Shown here piece after piece: positions 17,481-26,471 of a stretch of 43,623 bases of DNA (within the stretch, counting starts at the first letter, position 1; each line of letters starts with the position of its first letter). Below the pieces are notes generated by a model, which was given only the letters and a program-made list of their open reading frames with translations, did not search any database and was not told the origin of the DNA. Origin of the DNA: Methylobacterium indicum (GTDB lineage: Bacteria; Pseudomonadota; Alphaproteobacteria; Rhizobiales; Beijerinckiaceae); contig NZ_JTHF01000145.1 of assembly GCF_001043895.1 (NCBI RefSeq), positions 1-43,623 of the forward strand, given 5' to 3'. A program made the translations under genes and the position numbers.

Positions 17481-17608
17481 ATCCTCCTGTTGTGAGGACC
17501 ATGAAATGCACGGGCGGGCAAAACCGTTGCGACATTACGAAGAGTTCATGTTGCAGGCAGACCAGCCGCTGTTACGGCTGTGCTTGCGCCGCTGGGCGAC
17601 GGGGCGCC

Positions 17609-18358
17609 TCAGGTCTGCGCGGGACGGCCCGTCGTCGCGGCGGCCGAAGGATCGGCCTCGCGCACCAGGGCGTCGGAGGCGGTCTCGATCCGCTCCTGGA
17701 GCACCGTCAAGAAGGTGTCGCGCGGCAGGCCCGGCGGGATCACGGGCAGGAACTCGATGACGGCGGTGCCGGGCCGGTAGGTCAGGCGGCGGCGGCCCCA
17801 GAACACGCCGGTGTTGAGCGCCACCGGCAGGCAGGGCACGCCGAGGCGATCGTACATGTGGGCGACACCGAACTTGTAGGCCGGCGGCGCGCCCACCGCC
17901 CGGCGGGTCCCCTCCGGAAAGATGATCAGGCGACGGCCGTCGGCCATCGCGGCAGCGGCTTCCTCGTTCATCAGCGCCAGCGCCCGGGAGCCCTTCGAGC
18001 GGTCGATCGCCACCATCTCGCTGCGGGCGAGATACCAGCCGAACAGCGGCAGCCACATCAGCTCGCGCTTGAGGATGTAGGTGAAGTCGTCGAGCACGGT
18101 GACGAGGGCGAGGGTCTCGAGGGCCGATTGGTGCTTGGCGGCGACCAGCACGCCGCCGGCCGGTCGGTGCTCGAGACCGCGGAACTCGACCTTGAGGCCG
18201 ACGATCGCGTCCAGCAGCCGCAAGATGATCCGGCCCCAGGTCTGGGCGAGCCAGATCACGCTGCGCCGGGTGGCGAGCAGCGGCAGCCCGCCGATCAGGA
18301 GCGCGGCGGTGACGAGGTAGAACGCGACGGTGAACAGGATCGAGCGGACGAGCGGCAT
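17609..18358 (-). CDS. plsC: 1-acyl-sn-glycerol-3-phosphate acyltransferase (PlsC-like)
   Basis: A 249-residue membrane-bound acyltransferase that should convert lysophosphatidic acid to phosphatidic acid. An N-terminal hydrophobic anchor (about 5-30) is followed by AAKHQSALETLALVTVL (the HX4D/E catalytic box, with Glu), a substrate segment FGWYLARSEMVAIDRSKGS, FPEGTRRAVGAPPAYKFGV and PCLPVALNTGVFWGRR. All four acyltransferase blocks are present. The ATG at 18358 fits the family's start; the 35 upstream in-frame residues are Pro/Arg-rich. Genomes of this group usually hold several PlsC paralogues, so the exact substrate is uncertain. Confidence 0.85.
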   Translation of the reverse strand: MPLVRSILFTVAFYLVTAALLIGGLPLLATRRSVIWLAQTWGRIILRLLDAIVGLKVEFRGLEHRPAGGVLVAAKHQSALETLALVTVLDDFTYILKRELMWLPLFGWYLARSEMVAIDRSKGSRALALMNEEAAAAMADGRRLIIFPEGTRRAVGAPPAYKFGVAHMYDRLGVPCLPVALNTGVFWGRRRLTYRPGTAVIEFLPVIPPGLPRDTFLTVLQERIETASDALVREADPSAAATTGRPAQT

Positions 18359-18669
18359 GGATACGGGCGACAACGGCGGTCCTTCGGGCGGACGGCCCGA
18401 TCGCCTCGGGCCCGGCCGCGCGGCGGACGGGAACGCGGCGCCCGGTCGAAGCGCCGCCCGCATGATGCGGTGCCCTTCCTTAGAGCATTTCGGTGCCCGC
18501 GAAAGGGCGGGTCGGCGCGGCCCGGCGGGCGGGGAAACCTGACGACGCCCACCCGGGCGACGGATGCCGGGCCGGGAAAAACGTGCTTTAAGCCTCGACG
18601 GACCCGCGCGACCGAAGACGCGGGGAGACGGAAGGGTCCGCGGCGAAGCGGACCGACCAGGAGGACGCC
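18359..18669. other. Intergenic region between plsC and the TRAP binding-protein gene
   Basis: This 311-bp divergent gap holds no gene I can support. Near its right end GGTCCGC/GCGGACC (18635-18641 and 18648-18654) forms a hairpin just before a strong ribosome binding site AGGAGG (18659-18664) that serves the ATG at 18670. Confidence 0.6.
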
Positions 18670-19689
18670 ATGACCACGCTCACGCGCCGCCACGCGCTGC
18701 ATCTCGCCGTCGCCGGCGCCGTCGCGGGCCCGGCGGTGCTGCGCATCACGAAGGCGCACGCGGCCGAGTTCAGCCTCAAGGCCGCCAACAACACCCCGGT
18801 CAGCCACCCGCTGACGATCTACATGACCAAGGCCGCCGACGCGATCCGCGAGGAGACCGGCGGCAAGGTCGACATCAAGCTGTTTCCCAACAACCAGCTC
18901 GGCGGCGACACCGACATGCTGAGCCAGCTGCGCTCGGGCGCGCTGGAATTCTTCACCCTCTCGCCCCTGATCCTCGCCACCCTGGTGCCGGCGGCCTCGA
19001 TCAGCGGCGTCGGCTTCGCCTGGTCGTCCTACGACAAGCTGTGGCCGGCGATGGACGGCGATTTCGGCGCCCATGTCCGGGCGCAGATCGAGAAATCCGG
19101 CCTCTTCGCCTTCGACCGGATCTGGGAGAACGGCTTCCGGCAGACCACCTCGTCGAGCCGGCCGATCCTGAAGCCGGAGGACTTCAAGGGCTTCAAGATC
19201 CGGGTCCCGCCGAGCCCGATGTGGACCTCGATGTTCAAGGCGTTCGACGCCGCCCCGATGACGATCAACTTCGCCGAGGTGTACTCGGCGCTGCAGACGC
19301 GGATCGCCGAGGGGCAGGAGAACCCGCTGACCCTGATCGACAACGCCAAGCTCTACGAGGTGCAGAAGTACCTCTCGAAGACCAACCACATGTGGGACGG
19401 CTTCTGGCTCCTGTCGAACGGCAAGGTCTGGCGCGGCCTGCCCCAGGACGTGAAGACCGTGGTGGCCAAGCACTTTAACGCCCAGGCGGTGGCCCAGCGC
19501 GCCGACATGGCCCAGCGCGCCGGCACGACGGAGCAGGACCTGAAGGCCCGCGGCCTCGACATCCGCGACGTCGACACCAAGGCGTTCCAGGCCAAGCTGC
19601 AATCGGCCGGGTTCTACAAGGAGTGGAAGGGCAAGTTCGGCGACGACGCCTGGGCGCTCCTCGAGAAGCACACCGGCCCGATCGCCTGA
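18670..19689 (+). CDS. TRAP transporter solute-binding protein (DctP family), orphan
   Basis: A 339-residue periplasmic protein. The N-terminus, TRRHALHLAVAGAVAG with a cut near AHAAEFS, looks like a Tat-type signal. The mature protein shows the DctP pattern: HPLTIYMTKAADAIREETGG, VDIKLFPNNQLGGDTDML, the Arg-bearing segment PEDFKGFKIRVPPSPMW and FAEVYSALQTRIAEGQENP. In the family, the conserved Arg (in KIRVP) binds the carboxylate of the ligand. No DctQ or DctM membrane gene is adjacent on either side, so the transporter partner must be elsewhere, or the protein has another role such as sensing. Confidence 0.88.
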   Translation: MTTLTRRHALHLAVAGAVAGPAVLRITKAHAAEFSLKAANNTPVSHPLTIYMTKAADAIREETGGKVDIKLFPNNQLGGDTDMLSQLRSGALEFFTLSPLILATLVPAASISGVGFAWSSYDKLWPAMDGDFGAHVRAQIEKSGLFAFDRIWENGFRQTTSSSRPILKPEDFKGFKIRVPPSPMWTSMFKAFDAAPMTINFAEVYSALQTRIAEGQENPLTLIDNAKLYEVQKYLSKTNHMWDGFWLLSNGKVWRGLPQDVKTVVAKHFNAQAVAQRADMAQRAGTTEQDLKARGLDIRDVDTKAFQAKLQSAGFYKEWKGKFGDDAWALLEKHTGPIA

Positions 19690-19722
19690 CCGGCCGGCGA
19701 CGCCTCTCGGCGGGGCGTCGCC

Positions 19723-21882
19723 TTACGCGCCGGCGGGACGCACCGCCGGGGCTGCCGGCAGGACGGCGCGGCCGAACAGGTAGCCTTGCGCCTCCGTGAA
19801 CCCCTCCTCGCGCACCACCGCGAGCTGGGCCGGGGTCTCGACCCCCTCCGCCACCGTCTCGATGCCGAGCCGGCGGCCGAGTTCCGCCACGATGCCGACG
19901 ATCGCCCGGCAATCCGGCCGGTCGACGGCGTCGCGCACGAACGAGCCGTCGATCTTGATGCGGTCGATCGGGAAGGCGCGGACCCGGGCGAGCGACGAGA
20001 ACCCGACGCCGAAATCGTCGAGCGAGATGCTGACCCCCATGGCGTGCAGGCGCTGGAGGTCGTCGACGATGCCGCCGGCGGTGGTGCTCAGCACCGTCTC
20101 GGTGATCTCGATCTCGAGACGCCGGGGCGTCAGGCCGGTGCGGGCGAGGACGTCCTGCACCGCCCGCGGCAGGCTGCCGTCGCCGAGCTGGTGCACCGAG
20201 ACGTTGACGCAGATCCGGGCCTGGTCGGGCCAGGCCGCGGCGGCGCGGCAGGCCTCGTCGAGCACCCACAGGCCGAGGTCGCGGATCAGGTCCGACTTCT
20301 CGGCGATCGGGATGAAACGCCGGGGCGAGACCGGGCCGCGCTCCGGGTGCGTCCAGCGCAGGAGCGCCTCGCGGGCATTCACCGAGCCCTGCGCCAGTTC
20401 GATGATCGGCTGGTAGGCCAGGGCGAGCTGGCCCGCGGCGATCGCCTGCCTCAGGTCCCGCTCGAGGCGCATCTCGTCGCTGCGCTCGGTTTCCAGCCGC
20501 CGGGTGAACAGGCGCCAGGCGGCCTTGCCGGCGCCCTTGGCGGCGTAGAGCGCGCAATCGGCCTGGCGCAGCATCGTGTCCGGCGTCGCCGCGGCATCGG
20601 CGAGCGCGATGCCGATGCTGGCCGTGACCTGACGCGCCGGCTGGCCCTCGATGTCGTAGGGGCGGCCGAGCTCGAGCAGCAGCCGCTCGGCCAGCGGCAC
20701 CGCCAATTCGCCCGCCCCCCCGGGCAGGAGCAGCGCGAACTCGTCGCCGCCGAACCGGGCGGCGAGGCCCGGCTCCGGAAGGGCCGCCCGCAGCCGGTCG
20801 GCCAGTTGCTGCAGGAGCGCGTCGCCGGCCTGGTGCCCGAGCTCGTCGTTGACCGCCTTGAAGCCGTCGAGGTCGAGGAAGAGCAGCGCCGTGCCCGCCG
20901 GCAGGGCGCCGTCGGCGGCGCTCTCCGCCAAGCGCCGCCACAGCATCGCCCGGTTGGGCAGGCCGGTCAGGGCGTCGTGGTGGGCGAGCCGGCTGATCTC
21001 CTCCTCGGCCCGGCGCTGGCGCGTCACGTCCTCGAAGGTGACGACGAACGCCCCGCCCGGAACCTCCCGCCTTACGAGCGCGATCGCCCGGTCGTCGGAG
21101 GTCGCCATCACGACGGTTTCGCCGTTGCCGAACGAGCCCCGGTGCCCGGCGAGCAGGGCGGCGCCCTCCCAGAGGCCGGCCTCGGGCCCGCCGAAGGCGA
21201 GCGCCCAGATCGCCTCGATCGGGGCGCCGACGAGATCCCGCCCGGGGGCGGGAAACATCTCGTGGAAGCGCTGGTTGAGCAGGCGCACCTTGCGGTCGGC
21301 ATCGAACAGGCACAGGCCCTGCGACATGGTCGAGAGGGCGAGGTCGAGGATCAGGGCCACCGCCTCGATCTCGCCGCTGCGCTCGCTGCGGGCCGGCACC
21401 TCGCGGATGAGCTGCGCGTAGCCGGAGAGGCGCGCTCCGTCGCGGATCGCCACGATGACGGTGTGGGCCCGGAACCGGCTGCCGTCGCGCCGCGGCCACC
21501 AGCCCTCGGTCTCGTAGCGCCCGCTCTCGCGGGCCGTCGCGAGGGCGGCGGCGCTCTCCCCGGCCGGCCCGTCGCCATACGCGAAGACGCGGCCGAGGAC
21601 CTCCGCCGCCGGATAGCCGGTGAGCCGTTCGGCGCCGGGATTCCAGGCCGCGACCCGCCCGTCCGTATCGAGGAGACACAGGGCCTGGTCCGCCGCGCCC
21701 CAGACGAGGGTACAATAGGCATCGTGGAGGGCGGGGGCCGTCATCGGCTCGTCGGTCTGGACCGCCATCGCCGCGCTCGCCTCGCTCCACATCGTCGCAC
21801 GCTCCGTCGCGCCGGTCCGGGCTCCGTTGCCCGCGACACCGATGCGACAGATTAGGGGATTCATCCGCGAGCGTTGAGTCAC
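19723..21882 (-). CDS. PAS-PAS-GGDEF-EAL cyclic-di-GMP protein
   Basis: A 719-residue signalling protein. Two PAS domains occupy about 50-300 (ALCLLDTDGRVAAWNPGAER and GLCLFDADRKVRLLNQRFHE). A GGDEF domain follows at about 315-470 with an intact RFGGDEFALLLPG near residue 376, and an EAL domain at about 485-715 with NAREALLRW near 504, TETVLS, SLDDFGVGFSSL and ETVAEGVETPAQL. Both catalytic motifs look complete, so it could make and degrade c-di-GMP; one domain may dominate in vivo. No transmembrane helix is visible, suggesting a cytosolic sensor. The ATG at 21882 is the longest start; 21792 or 21744 would still keep both PAS domains. Confidence 0.88.
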   Translation of the reverse strand: MTQRSRMNPLICRIGVAGNGARTGATERATMWSEASAAMAVQTDEPMTAPALHDAYCTLVWGAADQALCLLDTDGRVAAWNPGAERLTGYPAAEVLGRVFAYGDGPAGESAAALATARESGRYETEGWWPRRDGSRFRAHTVIVAIRDGARLSGYAQLIREVPARSERSGEIEAVALILDLALSTMSQGLCLFDADRKVRLLNQRFHEMFPAPGRDLVGAPIEAIWALAFGGPEAGLWEGAALLAGHRGSFGNGETVVMATSDDRAIALVRREVPGGAFVVTFEDVTRQRRAEEEISRLAHHDALTGLPNRAMLWRRLAESAADGALPAGTALLFLDLDGFKAVNDELGHQAGDALLQQLADRLRAALPEPGLAARFGGDEFALLLPGGAGELAVPLAERLLLELGRPYDIEGQPARQVTASIGIALADAAATPDTMLRQADCALYAAKGAGKAAWRLFTRRLETERSDEMRLERDLRQAIAAGQLALAYQPIIELAQGSVNAREALLRWTHPERGPVSPRRFIPIAEKSDLIRDLGLWVLDEACRAAAAWPDQARICVNVSVHQLGDGSLPRAVQDVLARTGLTPRRLEIEITETVLSTTAGGIVDDLQRLHAMGVSISLDDFGVGFSSLARVRAFPIDRIKIDGSFVRDAVDRPDCRAIVGIVAELGRRLGIETVAEGVETPAQLAVVREEGFTEAQGYLFGRAVLPAAPAVRPAGA

Positions 21883-22077
21883 TTTATCGGCCTAACCCTA
21901 CTGGTCCCGGCAAGTTCTGCCTGGACGAAAGGTCATGCCGCCGCGACGGAACCTCGGGCTGTCCGGCTTGAATCGGCACGGACATTGGGTCGTAGGGCTT
22001 CCGATCGCTCGCGTCGCGATGCGGAAACCGGCTTCACTCAGATGCAGAGGGGCGACAGCTCCACCGCGCGGGATCCT

Positions 22078-22114
22078 GATACGAGACCGGGGCGCCAGCT
22101 CCGGATTTCGTATC
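22078..22114 (-). terminator. Inverted repeat at the guaA stop codon
   Basis: GATACGA (22078-22084) pairs with TCGTATC (22108-22114), and an inner CCGG/CCGG pair extends the stem with bulges. The repeat overlaps the guaA stop codon (22113-22115). With no T run it is more likely a processed or Rho-linked 3' end or a palindromic repeat than a classical terminator. Confidence 0.4.
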
Positions 22115-23669
22115 ACTCCCACTCGATCGTGCCGGGGGGCTTCGACGTGATGTCGTAGGTGACCCGGTTGATGCCCTTGACCTCGTTGATGATCCGGGTC
22201 GCGACGCGGCCCAGGAACGCCATGTCGAAGGGATAGAAATCCGCCGTCATGCCGTCGACCGAGGTGACGGCGCGCAAGGCGCAGACGTGGTCGTAGGTAC
22301 GCCCATCGCCCATCACGCCGACGGTCTTGACCGGCAGGATCACCGCGAAGGCCTGCCAGATCGTGTCGTAGAGCCCGGCCTTGCGGATCTCCTCGAGGTA
22401 GATCGCGTCGGCCTTGCGCAGCGCGTCGAGCTTCTCGCCCGTGATCTCGCCGGGGCAGCGGATGGCGAGGCCGGGTCCGGGGAAGGGATGGCGGCCGACG
22501 AAGGCCTCGGGCAGGCCGAGCTCGCGGCCGAGCACCCGGACCTCGTCCTTGAACAGCTCGCGCAGGGGCTCGACGAGCTTCATGTTCATGCGGGCGGGCA
22601 GGCCGCCGACATTGTGGTGGCTCTTGATCGTCACCGACGGACCGCCGGTGAACGACACGCTCTCGATCACGTCCGGGTAGAGCGTCCCTTGCGCCAGGAA
22701 GTCGGCACCGCCGATCTTCTTGGCCTCGGCCTCGAACACGTCGATGAACAGGCGGCCGATCGTCTTGCGCTTCACCTCCGGGTCGGTGACCCCGGCGAGC
22801 TCGCCGAGGAACAGATCGGAGGCTTCGACGTGGACGAGCGGGATGTTGTAGTGGTCGCGGAACAGGCGCACCACCTCCTCGGCCTCGCCCTGGCGCAGCA
22901 GGCCGTGATCGACGAAGACGCAGGTGACCTGATCGCCGATCGCCTCGTGGATCAGCACCGCGGCCACCGCCGAATCGACGCCGCCCGAGAGGCCGCACAG
23001 GACCTTGGCGCCGCCGACCTGGGCGCGGATCCGCTCGATCGCCTCCTCGCGGAAGGCGGCCATCGACCAGTCGCCGGTGCAGCCGGCGATGTCGCGCACG
23101 AAGTTGCGGATGAGGAGCGCGCCGTGGGGGGTGTGGGCGACCTCGGGGTGGAACTGCACCGCGTAGAATCGGCGGGCCTCGTCGGCCACCGCCGCGAAGG
23201 GAGCGTTGGGCGAGATCGCCACGGTGGTGAAGCCGTCGGGCAGCTTCGTCACCCGGTCGCCGTGGCTCATCCAGACGGGATATTTTTCGCCGACATGCCA
23301 GACGCCGCGGAAGAGCGCGCTGTCGGCGATGATCTCGACCTCGGCCCGGCCGAACTCGGCGTGGTGCCCGCCCTCGACCTCGCCGCCGAGCTGGGCCGCC
23401 ATGGTCTGCTCGCCGTAGCAGATGCCGAGCACCGGCACGCCGGCCTCGAACACGCCTTGCGGCGCCCGCGGCGAGGACTCGACCGTGACCGATTCCGGTC
23501 CGCCCGACAGGATCACCGCCTTGGGCTTCATCGCCGCGAAGGCCGCCTCGGCCGCCTGGAACGGGACGATCTCGGAGTAGACGCCCTCCTCACGCACCCG
23601 TCGGGCGATGAGCTGGGTCACCTGGCTGCCGAAGTCGATGATGAGGATCTTGTCGTGCTCGGTCGTCAT
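22113..23669 (-). CDS. guaA: GMP synthase (glutamine-hydrolysing)
   Basis: A 518-residue enzyme that aminates XMP to GMP. The class-I glutamine amidotransferase domain occupies the first 200 residues: [25 protein letters not shown] with the catalytic Cys, and [11 protein letters not shown] with the catalytic His. The ATP-pyrophosphatase domain follows with [16 protein letters not shown] and [11 protein letters not shown]. The dimerisation domain at the end closes with [17 protein letters not shown], the expected C-terminus. The ATG at 23669 is chosen; the frame is open to 23759 but the extra 30 residues are not family-like. It is monocistronic here. Confidence 0.96.
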   Translation of the reverse strand: MTTEHDKILIIDFGSQVTQLIARRVREEGVYSEIVPFQAAEAAFAAMKPKAVILSGGPESVTVESSPRAPQGVFEAGVPVLGICYGEQTMAAQLGGEVEGGHHAEFGRAEVEIIADSALFRGVWHVGEKYPVWMSHGDRVTKLPDGFTTVAISPNAPFAAVADEARRFYAVQFHPEVAHTPHGALLIRNFVRDIAGCTGDWSMAAFREEAIERIRAQVGGAKVLCGLSGGVDSAVAAVLIHEAIGDQVTCVFVDHGLLRQGEAEEVVRLFRDHYNIPLVHVEASDLFLGELAGVTDPEVKRKTIGRLFIDVFEAEAKKIGGADFLAQGTLYPDVIESVSFTGGPSVTIKSHHNVGGLPARMNMKLVEPLRELFKDEVRVLGRELGLPEAFVGRHPFPGPGLAIRCPGEITGEKLDALRKADAIYLEEIRKAGLYDTIWQAFAVILPVKTVGVMGDGRTYDHVCALRAVTSVDGMTADFYPFDMAFLGRVATRIINEVKGINRVTYDITSKPPGTIEWE

Positions 23670-23810
23670 GGGACGATGAGTTAGACGAGGGCCGCCCCGC
23701 ACGCAACGCGTCGCGATGGCGGGGCCACGGTGCGTCCACGGCATTAACCGGACGTTCATGCGCTAACGGTGAGGGAGACGCCCCCAACCCACCAGACAAG
23801 GAGCCTCGCC

Positions 23811-24047
23811 ATGCGAGCCATCGTCCTCGGGATCGCCGCCACCCTCGCCACCGGCCTGAGCCTGGCGCCCGCCTCGGCCATGCCGGTCGTCCCCGGCGGC
23901 ACCGTCGCGCCCGCGGCCTCGGTCGATCAGGCGCAGTACGTCACCCGCCGGGTGGTCCGTCGCGGTCCCCGCTGCGTGGTCAAGGTGACCCGGACCCGGG
24001 GGCCCTTCGGCCGGGTGGTGGTGCGCAAGGTGCGCCGCTGCTTCTGA
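23811..24047 (+). CDS. Small basic secreted protein, hypothetical
   Basis: A 78-residue protein with a clear signal peptide (MRAIVLGIAATLATGLSLAP, cut near ASA) and a very basic mature tail rich in Arg and Val (YVTRRVVRRGPRCVVKV, RVVVRKVRRCF). Two Cys residues in the tail could form a disulfide. AAGGAG (23798-23803) precedes the ATG at 23811 by a good distance. A strong Rho-independent terminator follows. I do not recognise a named family; similar short secreted proteins are common in this group of bacteria. Confidence 0.7.
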   Translation: MRAIVLGIAATLATGLSLAPASAMPVVPGGTVAPAASVDQAQYVTRRVVRRGPRCVVKVTRTRGPFGRVVVRKVRRCF

Positions 24048-24078
24048 CGCGCACCGCGTCCCGCACCGAGATTCGAGA

Positions 24079-24108
24079 GGGCGGCCCCGGGCGGGGCCGC
24101 CCTTTTTT
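24079..24108 (+). terminator. Rho-independent terminator
   Basis: GGGCGGCCCC (24079-24088) and GGGGCCGCCC (24093-24102) form a perfect 10-bp stem with a GGGC loop, followed by six T (24103-24108). It ends the transcript of the small secreted protein gene. Confidence 0.92.
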
Positions 24109-24125
24109 CCATGAGAGCCGAGTTG

Positions 24126-25058
24126 TCATGACGGCCAAGCCGCCAGCAGGGCGCGCAGGGCGGCCACGAAGGCGAGCGGCTGGTCAACCATGACGTGGTG
24201 ATAGGCCTCCGGCAGGTCGATCCGGGGCGAGCCCGGCGGCAGCAGGCCCTGGACATAGGCCGCGTCCGCCGGCCGCATCAGGTCCGACCGGTCGCCGGTG
24301 ACGAGGGCGAGCGGGCAGCGGGCGTCCCGCACCATCGCGGCCCGATCGGGCAGGACGAGGCGGGCCCAGAGCGAGGGGTCGAAGCGCCAGCTCCAGCCGC
24401 CCGCGACCTCCTTCAACGATTCCCGCGCGATGAGATCGGCGACGTAGAGCGTCTCGCAGGGCTGCATCGGTGCGAAGCGGAACCGGGCGAGCGCCGCCTC
24501 CAGGGTCGGGTAGATCCGGTGCGGCGCGAAGCGCCCGTCCTCGCGCCGGCGCCCGGTGCGGCGCTCGGGGGAAAAGATCGGCGGATCGACGATCACCGCC
24601 CCGCGCCAGCGGCCGGCCTCGCGCCCCGCCTCGGTCAGCATCGGGAAGCAGCCGAAGGAATGGCCGACCATCACCGGCGGGCCCGCCGCGAACAGGCCGG
24701 CCTCGGTCGCTACGGCCTCGATCTCGTCGGCGAAGGTGTCGAGGTCGTAGGTCTCGCGCCAGTCCGATCCGCCCATGCCCGACCAGGACGGGGCCGCGAC
24801 GCGATAGTGGCCTGCGAGGAACGGGGCGATGAAGCGCCACCAGCCCGCATGCGCCCCGTTGCCGTGGAGCAGCAGCAGCCCCGGACGGCCGCGCTCACCC
24901 CAGGCGAAGGTCTCGATGCCGGCCCCCTTGACCGTGACGCGCCCGACCTCCGGCGCGACCGCGACCGCGTCCCGGAACCAGTCGGGGGCCGGCGGGGCAT
25001 CGCCCTCCAGGTGGCCGAGGGGGGCGGACAGGTTCGGGTCGGGGGGAAGTTCGCTCAC
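24126..25058 (-). CDS. Alpha/beta hydrolase
   Basis: A 310-residue alpha/beta-fold hydrolase. The oxyanion region is LLLLHGNGAHAGWW, the strand after it PSWSGMGGSDWR, the nucleophile elbow VMVGHSFGCFPM (Ser), and the probable acid and base lie in LVTGDRSDLMRP and EAYHHVMVDQP. The catalytic triad appears complete. The family includes esterases, haloalkane dehalogenases and epoxide hydrolases; the substrate here is unknown. There is no signal peptide, so it acts in the cytosol. It is convergent with the small secreted gene and shares the intervening terminator region. Confidence 0.82.
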   Translation of the reverse strand: MSELPPDPNLSAPLGHLEGDAPPAPDWFRDAVAVAPEVGRVTVKGAGIETFAWGERGRPGLLLLHGNGAHAGWWRFIAPFLAGHYRVAAPSWSGMGGSDWRETYDLDTFADEIEAVATEAGLFAAGPPVMVGHSFGCFPMLTEAGREAGRWRGAVIVDPPIFSPERRTGRRREDGRFAPHRIYPTLEAALARFRFAPMQPCETLYVADLIARESLKEVAGGWSWRFDPSLWARLVLPDRAAMVRDARCPLALVTGDRSDLMRPADAAYVQGLLPPGSPRIDLPEAYHHVMVDQPLAFVAALRALLAAWPS

Positions 25059-25164
25059 GGGCCGGATGATGCGGCGCGGCCGGACGCCGTGTCAATCGGG
25101 ATTGGAGTCGACGGTATGGTGAGGACACGCCTGATAGATCGCCCGAGTTCGAAAACCCGGTTTC

Positions 25165-26217
25165 TCACGCCCGGATGAATCCCCGCCGCCGTGCCCAGGT
25201 GGCGAACAAGCCGGGCCAGGCGGCGGCCGGCGAACCCGGCACGCCGAGATTGAAGCCGTGGCCGCCGCGCTCGAACAGGTGCATCTCCACCGGCACCTCG
25301 ACGGCCCTGAGCGCGGAGAACATCAGCAGGGAATTGTCGACGACCGCGATCGGGTCGTCGGCGGCCTGGGCGAGGAAGGTCGGGGGTGATTCGGGCGGGA
25401 CGTGGGTCTCGACCGAATAGGCGTCGGTGGCGACGCGGGTCGGGCTGTCGCCGACGAGGACGCGACGGCTCGACGTGCGGTCGAAGGGGGGCTTGAGGGT
25501 GATGACCGGGTAGATCAGTGCCGCGACGTCGGGCCGGGCCGAGAGCGCGTCGTCCTCGTCCACCGGCCGATAGAGCGGCGAGGCGAAGCGGGTGCTGGCC
25601 GAGCCCATCAGGTGGCCGCCGGCGGAGAAACCCATTACCCCGATCCGGTTCGGCTCGTAGCCGTAGCGGCGGGCCCGGGCACGGGCGAGCCGCACCGCCC
25701 GCAGGGCGTCCTGGATCGGCGCGTCGGCGCCCGCGGCCCAGCCCTCGCCGGGGAGGCGGTAGACCAGCGCGAAGGCGGTGACGCCGAGGCCGTTGAGCCA
25801 GAGACCGACCGGCACCGCCTCGTGGCCGAGATCGATGCGGCGGTAGCCGCCGCCGGCGGCGATCACCATCGCGCTTCCGGTGGGCTTGGCCGGGCGCATC
25901 ACCAGCAGGCAGGGCTCGGCGACGCCGGTGACCACGCCCTCGCGGCTCTCGTCGAAGCGCGGGCCCTCGGGGTTCGGCCCCCCTCCCCCCGGCGGCGTGC
26001 CGGGCCAGAGGCGCAGCACCTCGAGGGCGGAGCCCGGCGCGGCCTGCGGCGGCGCGTCATGCCCGACGAGGCCCGCCCCACCGGCCGGCGGGACGGCGGG
26101 CTGGGCGATGGCCCCCGGAGCGGCGGTCCCCGCTGCCCCGATTCCTTGCGCCACGGCCTCCGGCGCGACGGCGAGGGCGGCCGCTCCCGTGAGCAACGTC
26201 CTGCGATGCAGCAGCAT
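25165..26217 (-). CDS. Secreted alpha/beta hydrolase (acetyl-esterase/BD-FAE-like)
   Basis: A 350-residue exported hydrolase. The N-terminus MLLHRRTLLTGAAALAVAPE carries twin Arg and looks like a Tat signal with a cut near AVAQ. The catalytic domain has SAMVIAAGGGYRRIDLGHEA (oxyanion loop), RIGVMGFSAGGHLMGSAS (nucleophile Ser in GFSAGG), PTFLAQAADDPIAV (Asp) and FERGGHGFNLG (His). This order fits acetyl-xylan/BD-FAE-type esterases that deacetylate polysaccharide or small esters. ATG 26217 is chosen because the frame upstream has no signal-like start. A series of palindromes lies immediately upstream (26289-26399). Confidence 0.82.
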   Translation of the reverse strand: MLLHRRTLLTGAAALAVAPEAVAQGIGAAGTAAPGAIAQPAVPPAGGAGLVGHDAPPQAAPGSALEVLRLWPGTPPGGGGPNPEGPRFDESREGVVTGVAEPCLLVMRPAKPTGSAMVIAAGGGYRRIDLGHEAVPVGLWLNGLGVTAFALVYRLPGEGWAAGADAPIQDALRAVRLARARARRYGYEPNRIGVMGFSAGGHLMGSASTRFASPLYRPVDEDDALSARPDVAALIYPVITLKPPFDRTSSRRVLVGDSPTRVATDAYSVETHVPPESPPTFLAQAADDPIAVVDNSLLMFSALRAVEVPVEMHLFERGGHGFNLGVPGSPAAAWPGLFATWARRRGFIRA

Positions 26218-26288
26218 GCCGACCGTCCGACACTCTCGAAGACCCGACGACGCGGGAAGGCGTGCCGGCCGGGGTGACCCCTCGTCCA

Positions 26289-26399
26289 CTTGGCATACGC
26301 CAAGCTGCCGCGGATGCACGGCAGAAAAATACCGGCCGGGACGGAGAGTCCCGAGCGTGATCGTCGGAACCAAGCGGACTTGCGTTGGCAGGCCAACGC
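26289..26399. promoter_or_regulatory. Cluster of three palindromes upstream of the esterase gene
   Basis: CTTGGC-atac-GCCAAG (26289-26304), CTGCCG-cggatgca-CGGCAG (26305-26324) and GCGTTGG-cagg-CCAACGC (26382-26399) lie 72-182 bp upstream of the start. The 16-bp CTTGGCATACGCCAAG is a plausible operator for a dimeric repressor. No regulator gene is adjacent. Confidence 0.4.
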
Positions 26400-26471
26400 T
26401 TCGCCCGCTTAGATTCTTGTTTTGCCGCAGATTTTCGGCGCCGAACCGGTAACCACTTCGGCGAAATCTGC

